64,000 nucleotides of DNA, taken from Prolixibacter sp. NT017. Its GTDB lineage: Bacteria > Bacteroidota > Bacteroidia > Bacteroidales > Prolixibacteraceae. The notes under the pieces are model-generated. The model searched no databases, had not been told where the DNA came from, and worked only from the letters and a program-made list of their open reading frames with translations. The stretch spans positions 620,001 through 684,000 of the forward strand of contig NZ_BLAV01000001.1 in NCBI RefSeq assembly GCF_009617875.1, read 5' to 3'. Made by a program: the position numbers and the translations under genes. Below, one piece after another: positions 43,904 to 52,660 of this stretch. The first letter of the stretch is position 1. The number at the start of each line of letters is the position of its first letter.

Positions 43904-44278
43904 TCAAATGCCCCATTTTTCGGGGTGCTTTTGCATGTTGACAAGCATTCCGATAATGTGTTCATATTCCTGATCAAGTTTTATATGCATGTCTGCTGTA
44001 ATGTAATCACATTTCAGTGCAAAATCGAGCCAATTTTGTGTTTCAGCAGCTTCAGCTTCACTCTCACTCAATTTTGAGGAAAATGATTTAGGATATTTCC
44101 TTCTTCTGAACGCTTCTGCTATATTACTGCATACCGATCGGGATGAACGTCTTATTTGATCAGTCAGTGAATATGTTTCTTCTTTAGGAAATGATTTAGA
44201 AAGCATATATATCTTCATGGCACTTTCAAATGCCTGTTGATAAACTTTCAATTCCCTATGACTATTGATGATCTGCAT
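43904..44278 (-). CDS. Four-helix-bundle protein (S23/IVP family), intact copy
   Basis: 124 residues from the ATG at 44278 (MQIINSHRELKVYQQAFESA); a start at 44296 is possible. 'YSLTDQIRRSSRSVCSNIAEAFRRRKYPK' is the family signature, and the protein is closely related to the broken copy at 32596-32974. It sits between gmd and fcl, splitting the GDP-fucose genes. Flanks at 43864-43903 (GTGAGAA type) and 44289-44338 (TCTCATCTTCTCACC type) are inverted repeats of each other, as in an inserted element. Confidence 0.88.
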   Translation of the reverse strand: MQIINSHRELKVYQQAFESAMKIYMLSKSFPKEETYSLTDQIRRSSRSVCSNIAEAFRRRKYPKSFSSKLSESEAEAAETQNWLDFALKCDYITADMHIKLDQEYEHIIGMLVNMQKHPEKWGI

Positions 44279-44344
44279 ATTCACGAAATTTATCATCTCA
44301 CTTTCTCATCTTCTCACCCTCACATCTTCATTCTTTTAAAATTC

Positions 44345-45526
44345 TTACTCGAAGTAGTTCATAATTCTATACCCCCCTTCCTTTAGCCAGGCATCTTTTT
44401 GCATGACTTTGATGTCGGATTGCATCATGTCTTTGATGAGGCCGTCAAGGTCATATTCAGGTTTCCATCCCAGTACGGTGTTCGATTTGGTTGGGTCGCC
44501 AATCAGCAGGTCTACTTCCGTCGGACGGAAATAAGCCGGGTCGACTGCCACGAGTGGGGAAGATGCGGAAGTGAGAGCGTGAGAAGGTGTGATTCGCGCT
44601 TTGATGCCTTCAAGATATTGTTCTCCGACTTTTTGGCTGAATACTTTCTCATCGACAGCGGTCAGGTATCCTTTTTCATCGACGCCTTCGCCCTGGAAGG
44701 TAATTTCCATACCCACTTCGGCTGCAGCCTTTTTGATAAAGTCACGAATGGTGGTGGTGATACCGGTTGCAATTACATAATCATCGGGTTGGTCCTGTTG
44801 CAGGATGAGGTACATGGCCCGTACGTAATCCTTGGCATGTCCCCAGTCGCGTTTGCTGGACAGGTTTCCCATGAAGACTTTATCCTGCATGCCTAATGCG
44901 ATACGGCTGAGGGCGCGGGTTACTTTCCGGGTCACAAATGTTTCACCACGGATAGGGGACTCATGATTAAAGAGAATTCCGTTGCTCGCATGCATTTTGT
45001 ATGCTTCACGGTAGTTTACCGTAATCCAGTAGGCGTACAGTTTCGCTACGGCATAGGGGGAACGGGGATAGAACGGTGTTTTCTCGCTTTGCGGCACCTC
45101 CTGTACCATGCCATACAGTTCGGAGGTGGATGCCTGGTAGATACGGGTTTTTTCGGTTAAGCCTAAGAGACGAACGGCTTCCAGGATGCGGAGCGTTCCC
45201 AGACCATCGGCATTGCCCACATATTCGGGGGTTTCGAAGCTGACAGCTACGTGACTCATGGCCGCCAGGTTGTATATCTCGTCGGGTTGTACCTCCTGGA
45301 TGATGCGGGTGAGGTTCATCGAGTCGGTGAGGTCGCCGTAATGGAGAATGAAGTTCCGGTGCTCCACGTGCGGGTCCTGGTACAGGTGATCGATGCGGTC
45401 GGTATTGAACAACGAGGAGCGGCGTTTGATGCCGTGTACGATGTATCCTTTTTTCAGCAGGTATTCACTCAGGTAGGCGCCATCCTGTCCGGTGACACCG
45501 GTAATCAAAGCTACTTTTTGTGACAT
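44345..45526 (-). CDS. gmd: GDP-mannose 4,6-dehydratase
   Basis: A 393-residue SDR: '[21 protein letters not shown]' (NADP site), '[36 protein letters not shown]' with the T/E/Y/K active site, and '[23 protein letters not shown]'. It converts GDP-mannose to GDP-4-keto-6-deoxymannose, the Fcl substrate. Near the C-terminus a 15-residue stretch '[15 protein letters not shown]' replaces a short family loop; its DNA (44551-44597) is the GTGAGAA-type repeat of nearby spacers. Otherwise of normal length. Confidence 0.95.
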   Translation of the reverse strand: MSQKVALITGVTGQDGAYLSEYLLKKGYIVHGIKRRSSLFNTDRIDHLYQDPHVEHRNFILHYGDLTDSMNLTRIIQEVQPDEIYNLAAMSHVAVSFETPEYVGNADGLGTLRILEAVRLLGLTEKTRIYQASTSELYGMVQEVPQSEKTPFYPRSPYAVAKLYAYWITVNYREAYKMHASNGILFNHESPIRGETFVTRKVTRALSRIALGMQDKVFMGNLSSKRDWGHAKDYVRAMYLILQQDQPDDYVIATGITTTIRDFIKKAAAEVGMEITFQGEGVDEKGYLTAVDEKVFSQKVGEQYLEGIKARITPSHALTSASSPLVAVDPAYFRPTEVDLLIGDPTKSNTVLGWKPEYDLDGLIKDMMQSDIKVMQKDAWLKEGGYRIMNYFE

Positions 45527-46030
45527 TTATTAAGGTATTTTATTGTTGATTTATATTCTGAAAGTTAAAAATGCAAATATTAATAACGATAACAAAGATT
45601 ACGCGAATTAGGGCGAATTACACGAAATGAAGTTCGACAAAGTCAATTGCTTCGAGGCTGCTTTCGCTGAAGGATTAACACGGATTGCTATCACTGATTG
45701 ACACGGATGCGCTTCGGTGCCAATTGACTGCAAGGCCTGAAAGGCCGGTTTAATTTAGCCCAATGGCAACGCCTTGGGGAATGAATGCCACGCATTTAAA
45801 CGAGGCGCACGGTTCGATTCGGATTGAAACGGAAACGTTATTGCGCCGCACACAGTGCACTAGATAAAATATGATAGAGGCGGTGTAGTACACGGCCACG
45901 ATATATCGTGGCCCTACGGAGCCGGAAATAAAATAAAGGGTCGAAGGTCGATAGTCGAAAGTCGAAAGTTCTCGCTTCTGGCGTCATCGTCTTTCTTAAC
46001 ACTTAAATCTTAGTACTTAAAACTAATTTT
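45527..46030. repeat. Spacer of dispersed repeats
   Basis: ATTACGCGAATTAGG and GAAGTTCGACAAAG words (45600-45650), a GATTGACACGGAT word (45695), a REP-like unit (45735-45855), a CGATATATCGTGGCC palindrome (45899), and AAGTCGAAAGTCGAAAG (45955-45975) followed by TTAACACTTAAA. No gene. Confidence 0.6.
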
Positions 46031-46033
46031 AAC

Positions 46034-46165
46034 TACTCACCCCAACCCCTCTCTGACACAAAGAGGGGTTTTGGCCGGTGATTGTGATGAGATTCGTCGT
46101 TTATTTTGATGGTTGTGGTGAGATGACCACTGTCGGGGTTTCCAACCACCGACAGGGTGTGAAGA
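46034..46165. repeat. CCCCAACCCCTCTCT dispersed repeat
   Basis: CTCACCCCAACCCCTCTCT ... GGTGATTGTGATGAG ... TCGGGGTTTCCAACCACCG. The first half recurs at 48932-49010 and the second at 3764-3791. Confidence 0.65.
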
Positions 46166-46224
46166 TGATACGCGCGTCGGGACGAAGCAATCTGTTGTTT
46201 GCTTTTGGCACCATTTTAACTGAG

Positions 46225-46308
46225 CGCGATCCCACCTTGCTGATAAGATGGGATCGCGTGTATTTATGAGCATCAGGTAACGGATTGGGTTACCTGATTC
46301 ATTTTTTT
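46225..46308 (+). terminator. Two hairpins after the 46307-46963 gene
   Basis: CGCGATCCCA / TGGGATCGCG (46225-46258) and ATCAGGTAAC / GTTACCTGAT (46272-46298). The second is followed by TCATTTTTTT on the plus strand. The pair can slow or stop transcription from either side. Confidence 0.6.
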
Positions 46309-46963
46309 ACGAACGGGCGATGATGCCGAGTTTTTCGAGATATTGTGCCTCGTCATCCTCGAAGATGAGCTTGGCCAGACGAGCAATCTCATTGGCTGCT
46401 TCGTAGAGTTCATCCATTTTGGTATTCCGTTCTTTGGTGGCGTATTGGGCATCCCCGCCTTCTTTTTCGCGATCGGCGCGGAGAATATCGAGTTGGTCTA
46501 CATCTGCCTGCAGCGCCTGAACCGATTCGAGGGTATACCCAAACGGTGCCAGTTTATCGAGCACTTCCTGCATGCCCACCAGGTTACCATAAAAGTTTTT
46601 GGCTACCTGCAGGAAGTCGGTGTATTTGGTGATTTTGTCTTCGTAGAGTCCCAATGTATTTGCTTCGGCAGAGGAGGCCGGATAGTAGAATTTCAGTTTT
46701 TTCCTAATCCGGGAGAAATCCTTCCGGGTCTTTTTCTGCTGGTTGTTGAATAGTTCGCTGGCCGTTTGCCATTCGGCATTTTCGTTTTCATTTTTCTTAA
46801 CGAGCGCTACCGTGTCGGTGTAGATTGTTTTGTTGGCGGTGTGTTTGGCCTCGTCGTATCCGAAGGGGAGGAGGCGGGCGCTGATAATTTCGTCGCTGGA
46901 TGCATTGTAAATCTTGATGCGACAGTCTTCCATGAAATCGTTAATTGATTGGTCTTTACCCAT
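46307..46963 (-). CDS. Hypothetical helical protein with 42-bp repeats upstream
   Basis: A 218-residue soluble, highly charged protein, mostly alpha-helical ('NNQQKKTRKDFSRIRKKLKF', 'DELYEAANEIARLAKLIFEDDEAQYLEKLG'). No signal peptide, no known motif. Composition and size resemble the 3887-4606 protein, and both have a short tandem array upstream, though I see no alignable sequence between them. Single gene; long AT-rich leader (46964-47200). Function unknown. Confidence 0.72.
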   Translation of the reverse strand: MGKDQSINDFMEDCRIKIYNASSDEIISARLLPFGYDEAKHTANKTIYTDTVALVKKNENENAEWQTASELFNNQQKKTRKDFSRIRKKLKFYYPASSAEANTLGLYEDKITKYTDFLQVAKNFYGNLVGMQEVLDKLAPFGYTLESVQALQADVDQLDILRADREKEGGDAQYATKERNTKMDELYEAANEIARLAKLIFEDDEAQYLEKLGIIARS

Positions 46964-47204
46964 GGTTTAAAATTTTAGATTAATTAATTTTTGTTACAAG
47001 AAGTTACAAATTTTAGTATGAGTAAAAAAATCAAACAATACTATTGATTATTCGAAAAGTAGGTATTCTACGCTTATTGGTATGATAGCTGACATATAAT
47101 TGTTAATTATAATTATCTATTGATGGGTTATTTTGGCTTATTATGCTCTGATTTCACCTATTTTATATTGTCTGAATATTTTTTTGATAAATGTAGTTGA
47201 TGAA

Positions 47205-47397
47205 ACACATGTTGCTTAGCATAATATGGCCTTTACTGGAGCGAAATGTATGTATGCTTAACATGTTTTAGCCACTGCTGCGCGAAAAAGTATGTATGCT
47301 TAACATGTTTTGACCATCGCTGCGTGGAAAAGTATGTATGCTTAACATGTTTTAGGGTGCGCCGTAAGAAAAAGTATGTATCCGGAACATGTTTTGG
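47205..47397. repeat. 42-bp tandem array
   Basis: The word GCTTAACATG (or a close variant) starts at 47214 (degenerate), 47256, 47298, 47340 and 47382 (CCGGAACATG), exactly 42 bp apart. Units read AAAAGTATGTATGCTTAACA and then TGTTTTGACCATCGCTGCGTGG. About 20-bp units (GGTCTATTCAATGAACTGTG) follow at 47418-47469 up to the IS end. Confidence 0.88.
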
Positions 47398-47462
47398 AAC
47401 TGTTCAATGAATTATGGGGTCTATTCAAGGGTCTATTCAATGAACTGTGGGTCTATTCAATG

Positions 47463-48789
47463 AACTGTGTCAGTCTTAAATTTTTCTTTTTCAAAGCCCT
47501 TCAGTTAAAAACAGGGTTTTGGAAAAGAAAAAATTATTCAGGATTCATTCTCTCTTCATATAGTATTGAAAGTTGAGCTAACGTATTTTTCCAGTTCTTA
47601 ATTGGCCTCGACCATTTTTCTGTTATTCTTATTGTTATCAGGTACAGCAGCTTTAACAGAGCTGCGTCGTTTGGAAATATTCTCTTGCTTTTGGTGATTT
47701 TACGTAACTGGCTGTGATAACTTTCGATGATGTTGGTGGTGTACATGAGCCTGCGGAGCTCATAGGGGTAGTGGAAAAAAGTACTGAGTCCGTCCCAGTT
47801 ATTCCTCCATGAACGAATGACAGCAGGGTATTGCTTCCCCCATTTTTCATCAAACTTGTCCAGATTCCTTTCCCCTTCCTGGTAATTTAGAGCGGTATAA
47901 ATTAATCGCAGGTCAGCTACAAACTCCTTGTAATCTTTTTTACGTAAATATTTAAAGGAATTACGGATTTGGTGAATCACACATAGTTGAACATCGGTTT
48001 TGGGAAAGATACTTTCGATAGCTTCTTTAAAGCCAGTCAGGTTATCAATGCAGGCAATCAGGATGTCTTTGACTCCCCGGTTCTGAAGGTCGCTCAGCAC
48101 CTGTAACCAAAATTTAGCTCCCTCTTTCTCACCGATATACATCCCCAGTATTTCTTTTATGCCATCCTGACCGACTCCGAGAACATGATAAACTGCTTTG
48201 TGAACAATCCTTCCTTCACTACGCACTTTGTAATGGACTGCATCGAGCCATACAATCGGATATAAAGCCTCCAACGGACGGTTTTGCCACTGGTAAACCT
48301 CGGGCATAATACGGTCGGTTATTGCGCTTAATGTGGCCGGAGAAAGTGTGATGCCATATAAATCTTCCAGGTGTTCACAAATGCTCTCATAACTCATCCC
48401 TTTGGCATAAAGAGAAATCACTTTGTGATCGATTCCATCTCCCAGGGTCAGCTGCCGTTTGCGGACAATCTGCGGTGAGAAGCTGCTTTCACGATCCCGG
48501 GGTGAATCGATTTCGATTTCGCCAAAACTTGTTTTTACCTTCTTTGTCCCCTTGCCGTTACGGCGATTTTGCGTTTCACCTTCCTGTAGATGGGCGTCAA
48601 GTTCTCCATGAAGGCTTGCATTTAGCAGCCGTTGCAATAACGGAGCCAACACCCCGCCTTTCCCTTCAAGCTTCTTTCCCTTTTTCAGTTGCTCGATAGC
48701 TTCCTTCTCAAAGGCTTCATAGTCAAATTTCTGTTCCTCCATAATGCTACAAGTTATAATTTGTTATTCAATTATTCCTTGACACAGTT
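47463..48789 (-). mobile_element. IS256-family insertion sequence
   Basis: About 1.33 kb bounded by AACTGTGTCA (47463-47472) and TGACACAGTT (48780-48789), which are inverted. It carries one complete transposase gene. No clear 8-9 bp target duplication can be read. The left 18 bp (GAACTGTGTCAGTCTTAA) occur again outside the right end at 48804-48821. Confidence 0.82.
47534..48742 (-). CDS. IS256-family transposase
   Basis: A complete 402-residue DDE transposase of the Mutator/IS256 type (PF00872). 'LLNASLHGELDAHL' near the N-terminus, then 'PIVWLDAVHYKV' (first Asp), 'LIACIDNLTGFKEAIESIFPKTDVQLCVIHQIRNS' (second Asp and the C-x2-H), and 'MYTTNIIESYHSQLRK' (Glu). Frame is intact, so the element may still be active. 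It lies between the 42-bp array and rmlB. Confidence 0.96.
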   Translation of the reverse strand: MEEQKFDYEAFEKEAIEQLKKGKKLEGKGGVLAPLLQRLLNASLHGELDAHLQEGETQNRRNGKGTKKVKTSFGEIEIDSPRDRESSFSPQIVRKRQLTLGDGIDHKVISLYAKGMSYESICEHLEDLYGITLSPATLSAITDRIMPEVYQWQNRPLEALYPIVWLDAVHYKVRSEGRIVHKAVYHVLGVGQDGIKEILGMYIGEKEGAKFWLQVLSDLQNRGVKDILIACIDNLTGFKEAIESIFPKTDVQLCVIHQIRNSFKYLRKKDYKEFVADLRLIYTALNYQEGERNLDKFDEKWGKQYPAVIRSWRNNWDGLSTFFHYPYELRRLMYTTNIIESYHSQLRKITKSKRIFPNDAALLKLLYLITIRITEKWSRPIKNWKNTLAQLSILYEERMNPE

Positions 48790-49079
48790 GGCTGAACAGA
48801 CTCTGAACTGTGTCAGTCTTAAGTTTCCACGGATGGGCACAGATTGTTTTGACTGATGTTCACGGACAGGTTTAAAATCTGTTTTTCTGTTTGTTCTGGC
48901 GGTGTTTTTTTGGTCGGCCGGTTGATTTCTACTCACCCCAACCCCTCTCTAACATAGAGATGGGCTTTGGGCCGGTGGTTGTGATGAGGGGCGTATTTTA
49001 ATGGTTGTGCGGGACCATGTGAAATTCTCACTTTCCCGTCCTCTCACATTCTTAGCTTCTCTGCTACCGATTTTCCTAA
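48790..49079. other. Spacer between the IS and rmlB
   Basis: Contains a copy of an IS end (48804-48821), a CACGGATGGGCACAGATT word, the CCCCAACCCCTCTCT repeat (48937-49010) and a short TTCTCACTTTCC run. No gene. Confidence 0.5.
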
Positions 49080-50099
49080 CTACCGACCGATATATTTCTC
49101 CAGGTACCAAACGACGGTTTTAATGATGCCGGACTCGAAATTTTCATCGGCTTGCCAGCCGAGCTGGGTTTCGATTTTGGTGGCATCGATGGCGTAGCGG
49201 CGGTCGTGGCCGGCACGGTCGGTGACGAAAGTGATAAGGTCGGCGTATTTCTTTCCATCATTACGCGGTGCCCTTTCATCGAGCAGTTGACAGATGTGGT
49301 TTACGATAAACAGGTTGTCGCGTTCGTTGCGGCCGCCAATATTGTAGGTTTCACCTGATTTGCCCTTCTGCTCCACCAGGTCGATGCCTTTGCAGTGATC
49401 TAGTACGTATAACCAGTCACGGATGTTTTTGCCATCACCGTAAATGGGGATAGGCTCTTTGGCCAATGCTTTTCGGATGATGATCGGAATGAGCTTCTCA
49501 TCATGTTGTTTGGGACCATAGTTATTGGAACAATTGCTGGTGGTGACATTCATTCCGTAGGTATGGAAATAAGCCCGAACAATCAGATCGGAACTGGCTT
49601 TGGACGCCGAATAGGGACTGTTGGGCGCATAAGGCGTGGTTTCTTCGAACAGGCCTTCGACACCCAGCGTTCCGTATACCTCATCAGTCGAGATGTGGTG
49701 AAAACGGCACGCTTCGTAACCCGGTTTCACGGTGAAGGGCTTTTCCATCCAGTATTTGTAAGCGACATCTAATAGATTGAAAGTTCCATTCACGTTGGTA
49801 CGGATGAAAACCTCCGGCCCGGTGATGGAGTTGTCGACATGCGATTCGGCGGCGAAATGAAATACCCCCCGGATATCATATTTGGCAAACAGGTATTCTA
49901 CCAGTTCACGGTTACCGATGTCTCCTTTCACTAACTCATAGCGATTGTGGTTTTCCACTTCGGAGAGGTTGTTCAGGTCGCCTGCATAGGTCAGTTTGTC
50001 GAGATTGATGATGAAAGTGTCGGGATGGGCTTCCAGGTAGTAGGGAATGAAGTTGGCGCCGATGAATCCGGCACCGCCTGTGACTAGGATATGTTTCAT
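49080..50099 (-). CDS. rmlB: dTDP-glucose 4,6-dehydratase
   Basis: A 339-residue SDR with 'VTGGAGFIGANFI', 'FHHISTDEVYGTLG' (Thr-Asp-Glu active site) and 'PYSASKASSDLIVRAY' (YxxxK). It forms dTDP-4-keto-6-deoxyglucose from dTDP-glucose, the second step to dTDP-L-rhamnose and related sugars. Together with rmlC and rmlA on the same strand it forms an interrupted rml set. The C-terminus ends in sequence bordered by simple repeats. Confidence 0.96.
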   Translation of the reverse strand: MKHILVTGGAGFIGANFIPYYLEAHPDTFIINLDKLTYAGDLNNLSEVENHNRYELVKGDIGNRELVEYLFAKYDIRGVFHFAAESHVDNSITGPEVFIRTNVNGTFNLLDVAYKYWMEKPFTVKPGYEACRFHHISTDEVYGTLGVEGLFEETTPYAPNSPYSASKASSDLIVRAYFHTYGMNVTTSNCSNNYGPKQHDEKLIPIIIRKALAKEPIPIYGDGKNIRDWLYVLDHCKGIDLVEQKGKSGETYNIGGRNERDNLFIVNHICQLLDERAPRNDGKKYADLITFVTDRAGHDRRYAIDATKIETQLGWQADENFESGIIKTVVWYLEKYIGR

Positions 50100-50329
50100 T
50101 GTTGGTTGTGTTTCTATTCGTGTTAGATGTTAAGCGTGAGATTGCCGCGGCCTCCTTTGTCGGCCTCGCAATGACAGACTAAGGGGAGATTGCCGCGGTC
50201 ACTTCGTTTGGGAGCAGAGCATTAATCTGCAGATTGCCGCAGTCGTCGTTGCCTCCTCTTTCGCAATGACAGCCCCAACGAAGTGTCATTGCGAGGAGGT
50301 ACGACGAAGCAATCTGTTGAATTTATCTT

Positions 50330-50890
50330 CTACTGTTTGTATTCAAATGGAATGTCTGTTTCGCTCAATGGTTTTAATGCCTGGTCTTTGGCAGAAAGCA
50401 GTACTTCCGAACCATCAATTTGCCAGTCAACATTGATTTCCGGATCGTTCCAGGCGATGCCACCGTCATGGTCGGGAGCATACACGTTATCTACTTTATA
50501 GGCAAAAGTGGCCGTTTCACTCAATACCACGAACCCGTGGGCAAAACCGCGGGGAATGAATAGCTGGCGTTTGTTTTCTCCGGTGAGTTTTACCGCCACG
50601 TATTGTTTGTTGGTCGGTGATCCCTGGCGCAGATCGACGGCTACATCGAGCACTTCTCCTTCGATGCAACGGACCAGTTTGGCCTGGGCAAACGGCGGAC
50701 GCTGAAAATGGAGTCCGCGCAGAACGCCCCTTGTTGAACGGGATTCGTTATCCTGTACAAAGTTGATAGCACCAATATGTTGTTCAAATTCTTTTTGACT
50801 GAATGATTCAAAGAAATATCCGCGTGCATCTCCGAAAACTTTGGGTTCGATAACGAAAACACCGGGGATGGTGGTTTGGGTGAAGGTCAT
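50330..50890 (-). CDS. rmlC: dTDP-4-dehydrorhamnose 3,5-epimerase
   Basis: A 186-residue cupin enzyme. 'VFGDARGYFFESF' (substrate-binding), 'FVQDNESRSTRGVLRGLHFQ' with the catalytic His, and 'LFIPRGFAHGFVVLS' are classic RmlC blocks. It epimerises dTDP-4-keto-6-deoxyglucose at C3 and C5. It lies between rmlB and rmlA, separated from both by palindromic repeats. Confidence 0.96.
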   Translation of the reverse strand: MTFTQTTIPGVFVIEPKVFGDARGYFFESFSQKEFEQHIGAINFVQDNESRSTRGVLRGLHFQRPPFAQAKLVRCIEGEVLDVAVDLRQGSPTNKQYVAVKLTGENKRQLFIPRGFAHGFVVLSETATFAYKVDNVYAPDHDGGIAWNDPEINVDWQIDGSEVLLSAKDQALKPLSETDIPFEYKQ

Positions 50891-51221
50891 GTATTTAAAT
50901 ATTTTTTGTTGTGTCGTTCTTCGTTTATTGGTAGCGTTTTTCGTTGGGAGATTGCCGCGTCACTCCTTCGTCGCTCCTCGCAATGACAGGAAGAGGGGAG
51001 ATTGCCGCGGTCGCTCCTATGTCGCTCCCTCGCAATGACAGCCACAATGAAGTGTCATTGCGAGGAGGTACGACGAAGCAATCTGTTGTTTTAATGAGTT
51101 TCTTTGTCCTGATGTTAGGGCAGAGCGTTTATCTGGAGATTGCCGCAGTCGCTTCGTTTGGGGACACAGCGTTTGTCAAGAGATTGCCGCAGTCGTCGTA
51201 CCTCCTCCCTCGCAATGACAG

Positions 51222-51515
51222 TTACAACTCTTCGTATAAATCCTCCCATTCTGGATTCATGGAGTTGATTAAGTCAATTTTCTTTTGTCGGGAACCGGCC
51301 TTGATCTGCTTCTCCCTTGCAATGGCCTCACCAATGTCGAAGTATTGTTCGAACCAAACCAGAATATCCACATTGTACCGAGCAGTAAAGGATTTTGGGT
51401 AGGCTTTTCGTTTGTGTTCTTCTACCCGTTGCTTCAGGTCGGACGTTACTCCTGTATACAGAACCATGTGGTTCTTGTTGGTCAGGATGTAGGTTTGGTA
51501 GGTACGGTATTGCAT
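51222..51515 (-). CDS. GIY-YIG domain endonuclease-like protein
   Basis: A 97-residue single-domain protein of the UPF0213/YhbQ kind: 'YQTYILTNKNHMVLYTGVTSDLKQRVEEH' contains the GIY-YIG strands (Y-I-L ... Y-T-G) and the catalytic R; 'AIAREKQIKAGSRQKKIDLIN' carries the metal-binding Glu. It is placed inside the array of CATTGCGAGG palindromes, between rmlC and rmlA. Cellular role of such stand-alone domains is poorly known; DNA cleavage at branched or hairpin structures is plausible. Confidence 0.92.
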   Translation of the reverse strand: MQYRTYQTYILTNKNHMVLYTGVTSDLKQRVEEHKRKAYPKSFTARYNVDILVWFEQYFDIGEAIAREKQIKAGSRQKKIDLINSMNPEWEDLYEEL

Positions 51516-51711
51516 GGGTGTCCTTCATTGTGCTGTCATTGCGAGGAGGCACGACGAAGCAATCTGTTGTTCAATGTGTTTCTTTGTCGCTCCGTTTGGG
51601 TGCAGTGCGTTTGTCGGGGGATTGCCGCGTCACTCCTTCTTCGTTCCTCGCAATGACAGACTAAGGGGAGATTGCCGCGTCACTCCTTCGTCGTTCCTCG
51701 CAATGACAGGA

Positions 51712-52587
51712 TTACTCAGCGACCAGCTTCAACAAATATTGTCCGTAACCGTTCTTTTTCAACGGTTCAGCGAGTTGGCGGACCTGGTTGGCATCGATGT
51801 AGCCCATTTTGTATGCGATTTCTTCAATGCAGGCAATTTTAAGTCCCTGACGGGTTTCGACGGTCTGGATAAATTGACTGGCATCGAGGAAGGATTCGTG
51901 TGTGCCGGTATCGAGCCAGGCATAGCCGCGGCCCATTAGTTCCACTTTTAACCGGCCTTCGTCCAGGTAGTGCTGGTTAACCGTGGTAATTTCGTACTCT
52001 CCACGAGCGGAGGGCTGAATGTTTTTGGCAACTTCTACTACATCATTGGTGTAGAAATAGAGCCCTACTACGGCATAGTTGGAAGCCGGTTTTTCCGGTT
52101 TTTCTTCGATAGAGGTGACATTGCCTTCTTTATCGAACGTGGCCACTCCGTAACGTTCCGGGTCGTTCACATAATACCCAAATACGGTAGGTTTGCCCTC
52201 TTCTTCCACGTTTCTGCGAGCTTGTTTCAACAAATCCACCAGGCCGTGGCCGTAAAAGATGTTATCACCCAAGACCATGCAGACGCTATTGTTTCCGATA
52301 AATTCTTCCCCGATGGTGAATGCCTGGGCCAGTCCATCCGGACTGGGTTGTTCTTTGTAACTGAATTGCATGCCTAAATCTTCACCACTGCCCAATAATT
52401 TTTGAAAACCCGGTAGATCTTCCGGTGTGGAGATGATGAGCACTTCCCGGATGCCTGCCAGCATAAGCACCGACAGTGGGTAATAGATCATCGGTTTGTC
52501 AAAAATCGGTAATAACTGTTTGGAAATCCCCTTGGTAATGGGGTAGAGCCGCGTGCCGGAACCGCCGGCAAGGATGATGCCTTTCAT
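51712..52587 (-). CDS. rmlA: Glucose-1-phosphate thymidylyltransferase
   Basis: A 291-residue nucleotidyltransferase: '[38 protein letters not shown]' is the dTTP-binding signature, '[12 protein letters not shown]' the catalytic Asp, and '[18 protein letters not shown]' the sugar site. It makes dTDP-glucose. First gene of the rml set in the transcription direction; the fourth enzyme, RmlD, is not found in the window. Confidence 0.96.
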   Translation of the reverse strand: MKGIILAGGSGTRLYPITKGISKQLLPIFDKPMIYYPLSVLMLAGIREVLIISTPEDLPGFQKLLGSGEDLGMQFSYKEQPSPDGLAQAFTIGEEFIGNNSVCMVLGDNIFYGHGLVDLLKQARRNVEEEGKPTVFGYYVNDPERYGVATFDKEGNVTSIEEKPEKPASNYAVVGLYFYTNDVVEVAKNIQPSARGEYEITTVNQHYLDEGRLKVELMGRGYAWLDTGTHESFLDASQFIQTVETRQGLKIACIEEIAYKMGYIDANQVRQLAEPLKKNGYGQYLLKLVAE

Positions 52588-52660
52588 TGGAAATCTTGTT
52601 TAATCGTTGAAGCGTTTATAAGTTTAATTGGTGGCGTTGAACTGTGATGCAGATGATACT

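Larger units (their letters stand above)
50140..51720. repeat. Dispersed CATTGCGAGG palindromic repeats, about ten copies
   Basis: Words CCTCGCAATGACAG or its complement TGTCATTGCGAGG, with the partner word AGATTGCCGC or GAAGCAATCT, appear near 50166, 50261, 50286, 50988, 51027, 51053, 51211, 51534, 51648 and 51697. They fill all spaces between rmlB, rmlC, the GIY-YIG gene and rmlA, in both orientations, but do not interrupt the genes. Confidence 0.88.

Noticed and set aside
47205..47397. 42-bp array as a CRISPR
   Set aside because: Almost the whole unit is conserved, there are no unique spacers and no cas genes.
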